From: Caldilineaceae bacterium
Lineage (GTDB): Bacteria; Chloroflexota; Anaerolineae; Caldilineales; Caldilineaceae
DNA length: 14,923 bases
Direction of reading: 5' to 3'
NCBI GenBank assembly: GCA_028819675.1
Contig: JAPPKT010000400.1
Coordinates: 1-14,923, forward strand
In this document: positions 1-7,245 of the stretch, piece by piece
Layout of the letters: every line of letters begins with the position of its first letter
Numbering within the stretch: position 1 is the stretch's first letter
Notes under the pieces: generated by a model
What the model saw: only the letters and a program-made list of their open reading frames with translations
What the model was told of the DNA's origin: nothing
Database searches by the model: none
Made by a program: the position numbers and the translations under genes

Positions 1-29
1 CCGAATAGGCCCGACCGCCCGGAACTGCA

Positions 30-57
30 GGGGTTAGGGGCTAGGGGCCAGGGGTCA
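30..57 (+). repeat. Four-unit heptanucleotide tandem repeat GGGGYYA, potential G-quadruplex
   Basis: Four consecutive 7-base units read GGGGTTA, GGGGCTA, GGGGCCA and GGGGTCA. The four G4 tracts (30-33, 37-40, 44-47, 51-54) are separated by exactly three bases each, which is an ideal G-quadruplex spacing on the plus strand. No gene covers it. It lies about 430 bases upstream of the propeller gene. Short tandem heptads of this general kind are known as dispersed repeats in some bacterial groups. Whether more copies exist in this genome cannot be seen here. Confidence 0.75.
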
Positions 58-432
58 GAGACGGCCGCTACATCGGTTTAAGAATAGAGTGGGGGAATGG
101 CTTTGGTTTCGTTGCTGGAGGAGTTGTAGGAAGGTTCGCACTCACTTTGAACCGAACCCATTGTGCCGATTGGTCTTGACCAAGGCGTCGGAATCGGGTA
201 GGATATGCGCGCTTTGCGAATTGACGGTTTCCCACTTGCGTATTCGTGACAGAAGTACCAGAACGCGCGGGCTCCGGACCTACTTTGAAGGTGGGAACCC
301 GGTGTTCGCTTCCTCGTCGGTCGGTGTCGAATGCGTGCAGCTGAGTGAGCGATAGCGCCAGCCACTCGGTGAGCGGACAGCCCAGCTTTGACCCGGCACC
401 TACTCATTTCCCTGCCCAGAACCGCACGCACG

Positions 433-460
433 CTGATAGCGGGTGCGATTTCAATATAGC
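433..460 (+). promoter_or_regulatory. Weak candidate sigma-70-type promoter for the propeller gene
   Basis: CTGATA at 433-438 (4 of 6 to the -35 consensus) is followed by a 16-base spacer and TATAGC at 455-460 (4 of 6 to the -10 consensus). This would place transcription start near 467, about 20 bases before the ATG at 488. The match is weak and the call rests only on spacing and position. Confidence 0.25.
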
Positions 461-487
461 CTTAAATTTCACAGAGAGAGAAGAAAG

Positions 488-3400
488 ATGAAAACTGAAC
501 CTTCGGCCTGGGATGCCCTAAAGTTTCGTTGCATCGGTCCGCCGCGGGGTGGACGCGTCGTCGCGGTTGCAGGACATCCGACTCAGAGCAACGTCTTCTA
601 TTTCGGCGCGGTTGCGGGCGGTGTGTGGAAGACGGTGGACGGCGGCACCTATTGGGAAAACATTACGGACGGGCAGTTCAATGTTTCCTCGGTGGGGGCA
701 ATTGCCGTATCTGAAGCGGACCCGAATGTCATTTACGCGGGGACCGGCGAATCGACGATCCGGCTGGACGTGAGCTGGGGGGACGGCGTATACAAATCCA
801 CCGACGGCGGGGAGACGTGGAAGAACGTAGGGCTGCGCGACAGCCATCATATCGGCGAGATTCGGATTCACCCGCAGGACCCCGATACCGTCTACGTGGC
901 TGCGCTGGGCCATGCGTTCGGGCCGAATGATGAGCGCGGCGTCTACCGGACCACCGACGGGGGCGAGACCTGGGAGCGGGTGCTGCATGTGAGCGATGGG
1001 GCGGGCGGAGTGGACCTGACGCTGGACGTCACCAATCCGCGTATCATCTACGCCACGATCTGGCAGGTGCACCGCCACTTCTGGGAGCTGGTCAGCGGCG
1101 GGCCGGACAGCGGGCTGTGGAAGTCGACCGACGGCGGAGACAGCTGGACTGATATCAGCCGCAGTCCCGGGCTGCCGCAAGAAGGTATTCTGGGGAAGAT
1201 TGGCGTCTCGGTATCACCTGCCAAGCCAAGCCGGATCTGGGCGATCGTGGAGGCGGAGGGTGAAAAGTCGGGCGTGTACCGCTCCGATGATCGGGGCGCC
1301 ACCTGGGAGCATCTGACAAACAATCAGGACCTGTTGAACCGGCCGTGGTACTACCTACACATTTTTGCCGACCCGCAGGACCCTGATACCGTCTACGTCA
1401 ACAACCTGAAGATGTGGAAGAGCATCGACGGGGGCAAGGAGTGGGGCGAGATCACGACGCCGCACGGGGATAACCACGACCTGTGGATCGACCCGGCCGA
1501 CCCGCAACGGATGATCAACGGTAACGACGGCGGGGCCTGTGTCAGCTTCAACGGCGGCGAGACGTGGAGCACGATCTACAACCAGCTCACGGGCCAGTAC
1601 TACCATCTGGACGTGGACAACCAGCAGCCCTATCATGTTTACGGTACGCAGCAGGACAATTCCAGTATTGCCGTGCCGAGCGCGACGGAGAAGGGGGCGA
1701 TTCCCTGGGGTGACTGCTACCCGGCGGGCACGGGGGAGAGCGGTTATATTGCTGTGAAGCCGGACGATTCCGACATCGTTTACGTCGGCGCGGTCGGCTC
1801 GTCACCCGGCGGCGGAGGCGCGTTGCAACGGTACGACCACCGCACGAAGCAGATTCGCCTGGTGACGGTGTGGCCGGAGCCGTTCAGCGGATTCGGGCCT
1901 AAGGAGATGAAGTACCGCTTCCCGTGGACATTCCCGATCCTTTTCAGTCCTCACGACACCAATGTGCTGTATACGTGCGGGAATCACGTGTTTCGGACGA
2001 CGGACGAAGGCAGCTCGTGGGAGATACTCAGCCCGGACCTGACGCGCAACGATGAGAGCAAACTGGAGGCGTCCGGGGGCCCGCTCACCCTGGATACGAG
2101 CGGGGCGGAGCATTACTGCACAATTTCAACGTTCATTGAATCGGCCCACCAGAAGGGTCTTTTCTGGGCGGGCAGTGACGACGGCCTGATTCATATCAGC
2201 GAAGACGGCGGGGGCAGCTGGCGCAACGTGACGCCGCCGGAGCTGCCGGAGTGGAGTTTTGTGACGGTCATCGAGCCGAGCGCGCATGACGCTTCAACGG
2301 TCTATGTAGCGGCAACGCGCTATAAGCTGGACGACTACAGGCCGTATCTGTTCAAGACGACCGACCTGGGACAAAGCTGGCAGCGGCTCGACGGCAGCTT
2401 CCCGCAGAATGAGATCACGCGCATGTTGCGGTCGGACCCGGAGCGGGAGGGGCTGCTGTACGTGGGTACCGAGTCGGGCGTATTCGTCTCGTTCGATGAC
2501 GGCGGGTCGTGGCAGAGGATTCCGGGCAACCTGCCGGTGGCGCCGGTTTACGATATGATTGTCAAGGACGGGGACCTGGTGGTGGCCACGCACGGCCGCT
2601 CCTTCTGGATCCTGGACGATCTTACACCGTTGCGGCAGGTCAGCTCTTTGGAGGAATCCGAGGAAGGCGGGGCGCGACTCTTTGCGCCGCGCGAAACGCT
2701 GCGACGCTGGCTGCCATGGACGGTCAGCGGATCGCGAGGCGATGCGCGCAACTATGCGCTTGCCTTTGGGCAGTTGATCACATTCCGGGACGAAGAGGAT
2801 GAAACAGGCGGGAGTACGCGCCGGGTCCTCGACGGGGGCGAGAATCCACCCCATGGCGCGATCGTCTATTACAGTCTACCGAGCGACGCGGAGGATGTGA
2901 GCCTGACATTTCTGGATGCCTCGGGCAGTGAGATCCGGTCGTACGGCCCCAAACCGGCGAAGGAGGAGATGGAAAAAGAGAAGGAGGAAACTCCCTCCAT
3001 TCAGTACATTCCCACCGGCGCAGGGCTCAACCGATTTGTGTGGAATATGCGCTATGCCGACGCCGAACAGCTGCCGGGCGACCCGTTTACGGAGAAGAGT
3101 GTCACAGGGGCGATGGCGCCACCAGGGACCTACCAGGTGCGCCTTACAGTAGACGGGGAGAGCCAGACAGAATCGTTTGAAATCTACATTGATCCCAAGT
3201 TGGATCGAAGCGAGGCGTCGATGCAGGCCCAGTTCGATCTGTGGCAGGAGGTAAACGCGAAGCTTACCGAGACACACCAGGCGGTTAAGCGGCTGCGCAA
3301 GGCACGAGAACGCGTGACGGCTATGGCCGAGATGGTTGGGGAGAGCGAGGCCGACGAACAGACGAAGTCGGCGGTCAAGGAGAGGGCAGAGCAGATTGGA

Positions 3401-3682
3401 GAACAGTTGGGAGAGGTGGAAGCTCAGCTGGTTCAGCCCGAAGCCAAGGTGGCGTTTGACCGGCTGCGACTGCAGACGATGCTCAACGCCAGGCTGCACA
3501 ATCTCATCAGCGTAGTTTCCGCGGCTGACGATGCCCCGACAAAGCAGACGTATGACGTCTTTGGTGAACTGAGCACGAAGGTCGATGCAGAGTTTGACAA
3601 ACTTGAGTCGATTTTGGGTGAGAGTGTAGCCGACTTCAACGCGGCGGTGCAGGCGGCGGATGTGCCTCCGGTAGTGGTCTAG
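488..3682 (+). CDS. Sortilin/BNR-type beta-propeller repeat protein (VPS10-like, 'glycosyl hydrolase' family annotation)
   Basis: A 1064-residue protein. It starts with the family-typical F-R-x-I-G-P-x-x-G-G-R segment and then carries at least eleven Asp-box motifs (S/T-x-D-x-G-x-x-W, some degenerate) near residues 49, 104, 155, 213, 266, 312, 352, 503, 571, 624 and 668. These mark a large multi-bladed beta-propeller of the sortilin/BNR class. Around 720-960 is a beta-rich region with an acidic/Lys-rich linker near 820-835 and a fibronectin-like A-P-P-G-T-Y-x-V-R-L segment. The last ~130 residues are helical and charged. I chose the ATG at 488 because AGAGAGAGAAGAAAG precedes it; an in-frame GTG at 443 would add 15 residues without a ribosome site. 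No signal peptide is visible from either start, which is odd for a family often secreted. Such proteins are commonly annotated as glycosyl hydrolases without proof of catalysis, and no catalytic residues can be assigned. The 3' end is 7 bp from the next gene, so the two may be cotranscribed. Confidence 0.88.
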   Translation: MKTEPSAWDALKFRCIGPPRGGRVVAVAGHPTQSNVFYFGAVAGGVWKTVDGGTYWENITDGQFNVSSVGAIAVSEADPNVIYAGTGESTIRLDVSWGDGVYKSTDGGETWKNVGLRDSHHIGEIRIHPQDPDTVYVAALGHAFGPNDERGVYRTTDGGETWERVLHVSDGAGGVDLTLDVTNPRIIYATIWQVHRHFWELVSGGPDSGLWKSTDGGDSWTDISRSPGLPQEGILGKIGVSVSPAKPSRIWAIVEAEGEKSGVYRSDDRGATWEHLTNNQDLLNRPWYYLHIFADPQDPDTVYVNNLKMWKSIDGGKEWGEITTPHGDNHDLWIDPADPQRMINGNDGGACVSFNGGETWSTIYNQLTGQYYHLDVDNQQPYHVYGTQQDNSSIAVPSATEKGAIPWGDCYPAGTGESGYIAVKPDDSDIVYVGAVGSSPGGGGALQRYDHRTKQIRLVTVWPEPFSGFGPKEMKYRFPWTFPILFSPHDTNVLYTCGNHVFRTTDEGSSWEILSPDLTRNDESKLEASGGPLTLDTSGAEHYCTISTFIESAHQKGLFWAGSDDGLIHISEDGGGSWRNVTPPELPEWSFVTVIEPSAHDASTVYVAATRYKLDDYRPYLFKTTDLGQSWQRLDGSFPQNEITRMLRSDPEREGLLYVGTESGVFVSFDDGGSWQRIPGNLPVAPVYDMIVKDGDLVVATHGRSFWILDDLTPLRQVSSLEESEEGGARLFAPRETLRRWLPWTVSGSRGDARNYALAFGQLITFRDEEDETGGSTRRVLDGGENPPHGAIVYYSLPSDAEDVSLTFLDASGSEIRSYGPKPAKEEMEKEKEETPSIQYIPTGAGLNRFVWNMRYADAEQLPGDPFTEKSVTGAMAPPGTYQVRLTVDGESQTESFEIYIDPKLDRSEASMQAQFDLWQEVNAKLTETHQAVKRLRKARERVTAMAEMVGESEADEQTKSAVKERAEQIGEQLGEVEAQLVQPEAKVAFDRLRLQTMLNARLHNLISVVSAADDAPTKQTYDVFGELSTKVDAEFDKLESILGESVADFNAAVQAADVPPVVV

Positions 3683-3689
3683 CGATTCG

Positions 3690-4967
3690 ATGCGTGACCC
3701 ACTGGCAGTAACAAAGAGCGCAGGGTCTCCTGCGCTCTTGAAGATTTCTTTTGCAGATTTTATCGTACGCAGCGCCTATCAGATGGGCAAGACGCCACTA
3801 TTGCCTATTTTCGCGGCGTCGCTGGGGGCATCGGACGCGCTGTTGGGGTTGATCGTCTCGGTCTCGACGGTAACGGGCATGGCGACAAAGCCATTGTTCG
3901 GCCTGCTCTCGGACCGTATGGGCAGGAGACTGTGGCTTCTGATCGGTACGCTGGTCTTCGCAGGTGTGCCCTTTCTCTATTCCGTGATCGAGACGCCCGG
4001 GCAGCTTATCGTCATTCGGTTGCTGCACGGCACGGCGACGGCGATCTACGGCCCGGTGACCGTGGCGTATGTGGCGGAGCGCGGGGGCAAGCGCAAGGCG
4101 GAGCAGCTCGGCTGGTTTGGCATGGCGCGCAGCGGGGGCTACCTTGTCGGGCCGGCGGTGGCGGGCTGGCTGTTGCTTGCACTGGAGCCGGTGGCGGTCT
4201 TCACGCTCATCGGCGTGCTGAGCATGGCTGCGTTCGTTCCGGTGCTGTGGATGGGCAAGGACGAGCCACGCCCTCCCGAAACGGCAGCGGCCGAATCCAA
4301 GGCGAACATGGAAAAGGCAGGGGGAACGGCTGCAGGGATCGGCGCCGTCAGAAGGCTCTTGAAGCGGGAGGCGGGGCTGTTAGGTACGCCTGCGGTCTGG
4401 CTTTCGGGTGCTCTGGAGGCGGGGGTTTTTGTCGTGACCTACGTCATCAAAGCTTTCTTGCCGATCTACGCGCTGACAGCCGGATATTCTACGGTCGAGA
4501 TAGGTCTGTTCTTCAGCGTGCAAGAGGGCGCGCTGATTGTGTTGAAGCCCTGGGGCGGCAGGCTGGGAGACCGGATCGGCCATCTCAGGGCGGTTTCGCT
4601 GGGGATGTTCTGCCTGGCGGTCACCCTTCCGTTCCTACTGGCGGCAGGAGGTACTGCGGGGCTGCTGGCCGTGGCTGCGACGATGGGTGCAGCGCAGGCT
4701 CTGATTTTCCCGGCGACGGTTGCCCTGATCGCGGAGCAGGTACCGACTGGAAAGGTTGGGGCGGGGATGGGTCTGGCCGGTTCGCTGAAGAACGGCGGCA
4801 AGGTGGCGGGACCGGTGCTGGGGGGACTGCTGATCGCCGGATTGGGGTACAGTGGACTGTTCTGGCTGCTTACGGGCATGTTGCTTGTGGGTGCGCTTTT
4901 CCTGCTCGTCCGGGTACAAGGGGCCGACTTCTCACTTCTGCCGAGGACGCAGAAGGTGAAGAGTTGA
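3690..4967 (+). CDS. MFS transporter (drug:H+ antiporter-like, MFS_1)
   Basis: A 425-residue membrane protein with about twelve hydrophobic helices in two halves. The loop between helices 2 and 3 carries a clear MFS motif A (G-L-L-S-D-R-M-G-R-R, about residues 71-80), and the equivalent G-R-L-G-D-R-I-G-H loop recurs in the second half. A hydrophilic, Glu/Lys/Ala-rich central loop near 195-225 separates the halves. It would act in the cytoplasmic membrane as a proton-coupled transporter, most likely an exporter; the substrate cannot be read from sequence. It begins 7 bp after the propeller gene stop. The ATG at 3690 has no Shine-Dalgarno sequence, and a perfect hairpin (3714-3739) lies over codons 9-17. 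A TTG at 3738 is an alternative in-frame start that still keeps helix 1. The gene ends 8 bp from the convergent exporter gene. Confidence 0.9.
   Translation: MRDPLAVTKSAGSPALLKISFADFIVRSAYQMGKTPLLPIFAASLGASDALLGLIVSVSTVTGMATKPLFGLLSDRMGRRLWLLIGTLVFAGVPFLYSVIETPGQLIVIRLLHGTATAIYGPVTVAYVAERGGKRKAEQLGWFGMARSGGYLVGPAVAGWLLLALEPVAVFTLIGVLSMAAFVPVLWMGKDEPRPPETAAAESKANMEKAGGTAAGIGAVRRLLKREAGLLGTPAVWLSGALEAGVFVVTYVIKAFLPIYALTAGYSTVEIGLFFSVQEGALIVLKPWGGRLGDRIGHLRAVSLGMFCLAVTLPFLLAAGGTAGLLAVAATMGAAQALIFPATVALIAEQVPTGKVGAGMGLAGSLKNGGKVAGPVLGGLLIAGLGYSGLFWLLTGMLLVGALFLLVRVQGADFSLLPRTQKVKS
3714..3752 (+). promoter_or_regulatory. Strong RNA hairpin at the start of the MFS gene, terminator-like
   Basis: AAGAGCGCAGG (3714-3724) is perfectly complementary to CCTGCGCTCTT (3729-3739), with a 4-base GTCT loop. 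After four bases comes a T-rich run (ATTTCTTTT, 3744-3752). The structure begins 32 bases after the propeller stop codon. It could be a partial intrinsic terminator for that gene, or a structure limiting translation of the transporter whose first codons it covers. The T-run is displaced from the stem, so efficient termination is uncertain. Confidence 0.55.
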
Positions 4968-4975
4968 CGGCGCGT

Positions 4976-6244
4976 TCATTCGATTCTAGCCTGCCGGATC
5001 GTTGGGAGCAGTAGCAGGACCAGCTCCAGAGCGAGGGCCGCGGACCCGACAAGAAGGGTTCCTCGCAGCCCGATTGACTCTCCCAGAGCTCCGCCGACAA
5101 AGGCGCCAACGGTAGCAACACCGAAGAGGACGAAGCGGCGGGCGGCAGTAACACGCCCAAGCAGTCGAACAGAAGTAATCGCCTGGCGCAGGCTGAGCTG
5201 ATTTACGAAGTAGAGCGTACTGCCCAGACCGACCAGGGCCTGTGCGACGCCCGCTGCAGCTATTTCGCGGCCAATCAGGTCGGCGGTCGCCAGCAGCAGC
5301 GCACCCGCGATCCACAACAGTTTGCCTAAGAGGAGCGTCCATCCAGCTTGCAGATGCCGCGCGGCTCTTCCGGCAAGCATTGCGCCCGCCAGGGAGCCGA
5401 TGCCAGCGCAGGCGGCGACGATGCCGATTATGGACGGCGTGAAGTGCAGCTGATTGACGAGAAAGAGCATCTGCACCGCCGCTGAGATGGAACCGGCCAG
5501 CATGCCAAGGCTGGAGGTGATCGTCAGCGCCCTCAACAGCGGTGTTCGGAGGAGTTCGAACACTCCCTCTCCCACCTCGCGACCAATCGATGCGGCGGCA
5601 GCACGGATCCCATTGACGGGCTCTTTTGCTTCGTCGCGATCTGGCTGGGCAGGCTGCGGCTCCTCTTCGGCGACTCCGCCGAGGGCGAGGGCGGAGAACA
5701 GGTAGGAAACTGCATCGACCAGAATTGCTCTGGGGGCGCTGAAGAGCTGAACGAGGCCGCCGGCAGCGGCCGGTCCGGCGATTGCGATGACGGCGTCGCT
5801 GGTGGAGAGTCTGCTGTTGGCCTCAACCAGTTGCCTCTTTTCCACGAGGGCTGGCAGTACTGAAATGGCGGCAATTTGAAAGAAAACGGTGAGCGTGCCG
5901 GCGGCAAAGGTTACGAGCCAGATCTGGAGAAAGGAGAGCTGGCCCAGCCAGGCGGCGACGGGTATGGTGACGAGAAGCATGGCGCGGCCGATATCGGCCC
6001 AGATCAGGATCGGCTTGCGCCGGACGCGGTCTATCCAGACGCCGGCAAGGAGACCGAAGAGAAGGTTGGGGAGAGAGCCGGCGGCGGCAAGCAGGCCCAT
6101 TTGCGTCGGCGTAGCGCCCAGTACGAGGACGGCGGCGAGCGGCAGAGCGACATTCGTGATGGCTGTACCGGCGCCGGAGGTGACGTGTGCGACCCAGAGC
6201 CGGGCAAATGACCGGTTCCGCCAGAGACTGTCGGGGTGGGTCAT
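4976..6244 (-). CDS. MFS transporter, MFS_3 / EntS-like exporter family
   Basis: A 422-residue protein with about twelve transmembrane helices. The N terminus (S-L-W-R-N-R-S-F-A-R-L-W-V-A-H-V-T-S-G-A-G) matches the R-x-F-R-x-L-W-x-x-x-x-x-S-x-x-G opening of the MFS_3 group (enterobactin-exporter and macrolide-efflux type). The helix 2-3 loop reads G-V-W-I-D-R-V-R-R-K, a motif A variant typical of this group. A soluble Glu/Pro-rich loop lies near 195-225 between the halves. Its probable role is export of a small molecule across the inner membrane; the substrate is unknown. It starts 3 bp after the stop of the kinase-like gene upstream and is almost certainly cotranscribed with it. It ends 8 bp from the convergent MFS gene with no obvious terminator between them. 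Confidence 0.9.
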   Translation of the reverse strand: MTHPDSLWRNRSFARLWVAHVTSGAGTAITNVALPLAAVLVLGATPTQMGLLAAAGSLPNLLFGLLAGVWIDRVRRKPILIWADIGRAMLLVTIPVAAWLGQLSFLQIWLVTFAAGTLTVFFQIAAISVLPALVEKRQLVEANSRLSTSDAVIAIAGPAAAGGLVQLFSAPRAILVDAVSYLFSALALGGVAEEEPQPAQPDRDEAKEPVNGIRAAAASIGREVGEGVFELLRTPLLRALTITSSLGMLAGSISAAVQMLFLVNQLHFTPSIIGIVAACAGIGSLAGAMLAGRAARHLQAGWTLLLGKLLWIAGALLLATADLIGREIAAAGVAQALVGLGSTLYFVNQLSLRQAITSVRLLGRVTAARRFVLFGVATVGAFVGGALGESIGLRGTLLVGSAALALELVLLLLPTIRQARIE

Positions 6245-6247
6245 TGG

Positions 6248-6958
6248 TCAGGTCGTGCCGGGCATAGCCGACGCCAGGGCGCGTTTCATCCACTCTTTGA
6301 CGGCTATTGCCGAGTCCCGGACAGATGTGCCGGTTGTATCCAGAAGGGTTACGGGCGGCGTCTGATGCGGTCCGTCCGTCTGAAGCCAGCGGTTGAAATC
6401 CAGTTGTGCGGCCAACTGTTCGGCCTGGCCGCTTCTGCGCCAAGCGGGGCGGTTCAGGAGGCGCTGGCGGAGCAGGTCTTCTTCACAGACAAGGGCCAGG
6501 TAGTGGACCCGGCCGAAATAGCGGCGCTCAAGGCACTGTTCGATGTTTTCGGGGACGGCCAGGCCGGCGCCAAAGAGGGCCGCGGGGCGGCCGCTTTGGC
6601 CGATGTTTTTCGCCAGGCGCAGCCATGTCTCGAAGAAGCGACGATGGCCGTCTGAGGGTGCTTCAAACTCCTTGAGCCAAAGAAGGTCGGCTTCGAGGAG
6701 CACGGCGGCGGTGAAGCGGCCCGAGAGCTCATGCAGGATTGCGGTTTTGCCAGTGGCGCTGGCTCCGCCGACGAGGAGGAGGGGCAGTTGCAGAAACGGG
6801 TGAGCACGACCGCACCGGGGACAGGTGGCAATAGCCAGCCACGCGTCCTGTTGCCAGTGGTCCGGGAAGCGGGGATGGGAGAATTCAACTGAGGCAGCCG
6901 CATCGGTTACCTCTTTGTCGACGTGGTAGTGTCCGCAGTTGACACAGACATTGAACAT
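6248..6958 (-). CDS. P-loop ATP-binding protein with N-terminal Cys4 zinc site; small-molecule kinase-like
   Basis: A 236-residue protein. Residues 5-8 (C-V-N-C) and 46-49 (C-P-R-C) form two CxxC knuckles, suggesting a zinc-ribbon-like N terminus. A Walker A motif follows directly (G-A-S-A-T-G-K-T, residues 65-72). An acidic residue after strand 2 (L-E-A-D, Asp91) and an Arg-rich lid-like segment (R-Q-R-L-L-N-R-P-A-W-R-R, 164-175) follow, then a C-terminal D-T-T-G-T-S segment. This order fits the AAA_33/nucleoside-kinase-like P-loop kinases rather than a motor AAA ATPase. I chose the ATG at 6958 because the protein then opens with the Cys motif and AGGACCTCC precedes it; an upstream in-frame start at 7033 adds 25 unlikely residues. 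It heads an operon with the MFS_3 exporter, 3 bp downstream. The substrate is unknown; antibiotic-modifying, nucleoside or RNA-end kinases are all possible. Confidence 0.8.
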   Translation of the reverse strand: MFNVCVNCGHYHVDKEVTDAAASVEFSHPRFPDHWQQDAWLAIATCPRCGRAHPFLQLPLLLVGGASATGKTAILHELSGRFTAAVLLEADLLWLKEFEAPSDGHRRFFETWLRLAKNIGQSGRPAALFGAGLAVPENIEQCLERRYFGRVHYLALVCEEDLLRQRLLNRPAWRRSGQAEQLAAQLDFNRWLQTDGPHQTPPVTLLDTTGTSVRDSAIAVKEWMKRALASAMPGTT

Positions 6959-7245
6959 TGGGAGGTCCTGCTCAAGGCGGCGCCCAGCCTGCCTGTTCTG
7001 TGAAGGGATTTGAGGAAGCCTTTGTGAAGGCATTCAAGTTGCCAGTTCCTCCTTTGCATATTATCATGGCCGAGGTAGAGGGAAGAAGAGGGTCGATCTT
7101 CGTTCCCTCTTTATTTTTGGGCGCGAATGCCCGAGGAGGAATCATGTAAGCCGATGCGCAGAGGGGGCGACCGGTTTATGTTTAACGGCATTCAAGCATC
7201 AGGCGTAGTTCAGTTCGACAGCACTGAGAAGAGAATACGGGCACA
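6959..7245. other. Divergent intergenic region between the kinase/exporter and Fsr-like/nucleoside hydrolase operons
   Basis: 287 bases without a recognisable gene. It must hold promoters for both flanking operons, but no convincing -35/-10 pair was found; a GATAAT on the minus strand (7060-7065) lacks a -35 partner. It does contain a terminator-like hairpin at 7077-7118, a strong ribosome site directly before ATG-TAA at 7133-7149, and the 10-base direct repeat GGCATTCAAG at 7029-7038 and 7187-7196. Confidence 0.6.
7077..7118 (+). terminator. Intrinsic-terminator-like hairpin with T tract, no upstream gene
   Basis: AGAGGGAA (7077-7084) plus GAAGA (7085-7089) pair with TCTTC (7097-7101) and TTCCCTCT (7103-7110). 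There is a single bulged G at 7102 and a 7-base loop. The tract TTATTTTT follows immediately at 7111-7118. This is the classical rho-independent layout on the plus strand. The nearest leftward genes are on the minus strand, so nothing annotated is transcribed into it. It may end a short RNA starting after about 6960, or be an attenuator in a long leader of the transporter gene at 7246. Confidence 0.6.

Larger units (their letters stand above)
1..487. other. Gene-free left edge
   Basis: No convincing coding region. The short open frames on either strand (about 78-431 minus, 89-355 plus) give low-complexity, Arg/Ser-rich translations with no domain look and no ribosome site. The stretch holds the G-rich heptad repeat at 30-57 and, at its right end, the likely control region of the propeller gene. 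The 3' end of a further gene left of the window is not visible. Confidence 0.6.

Noticed and set aside
221..246. TTGACG with TATTCG as a promoter
   Set aside because: The spacer is only 14 bases and the -10 match is poor; it is also far from the propeller start.
518..1180. 220-residue minus-strand open frame antisense to the propeller gene
   Set aside because: The plus frame carries repeated Asp boxes; the antisense product is Arg/Pro-rich with no recognisable fold.
2876..3499. 207-residue minus-strand open frame antisense to the 3' part of the propeller gene
   Set aside because: Leu/Arg-rich low-quality translation opposite a coherent coding frame; no ribosome site.
3932..5014. 360-residue plus-strand open frame overlapping the MFS gene in another frame
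   Set aside because: It is a GC-driven shadow: Arg/Gly/Ala-rich, with no membrane or domain character, while the overlapping frame is a clear MFS protein.
5823..6443. 206-residue minus-strand open frame spanning the MFS_3/kinase junction
   Set aside because: It overlaps two well-supported genes in a different frame and is rich in Arg, as expected for a shadow.
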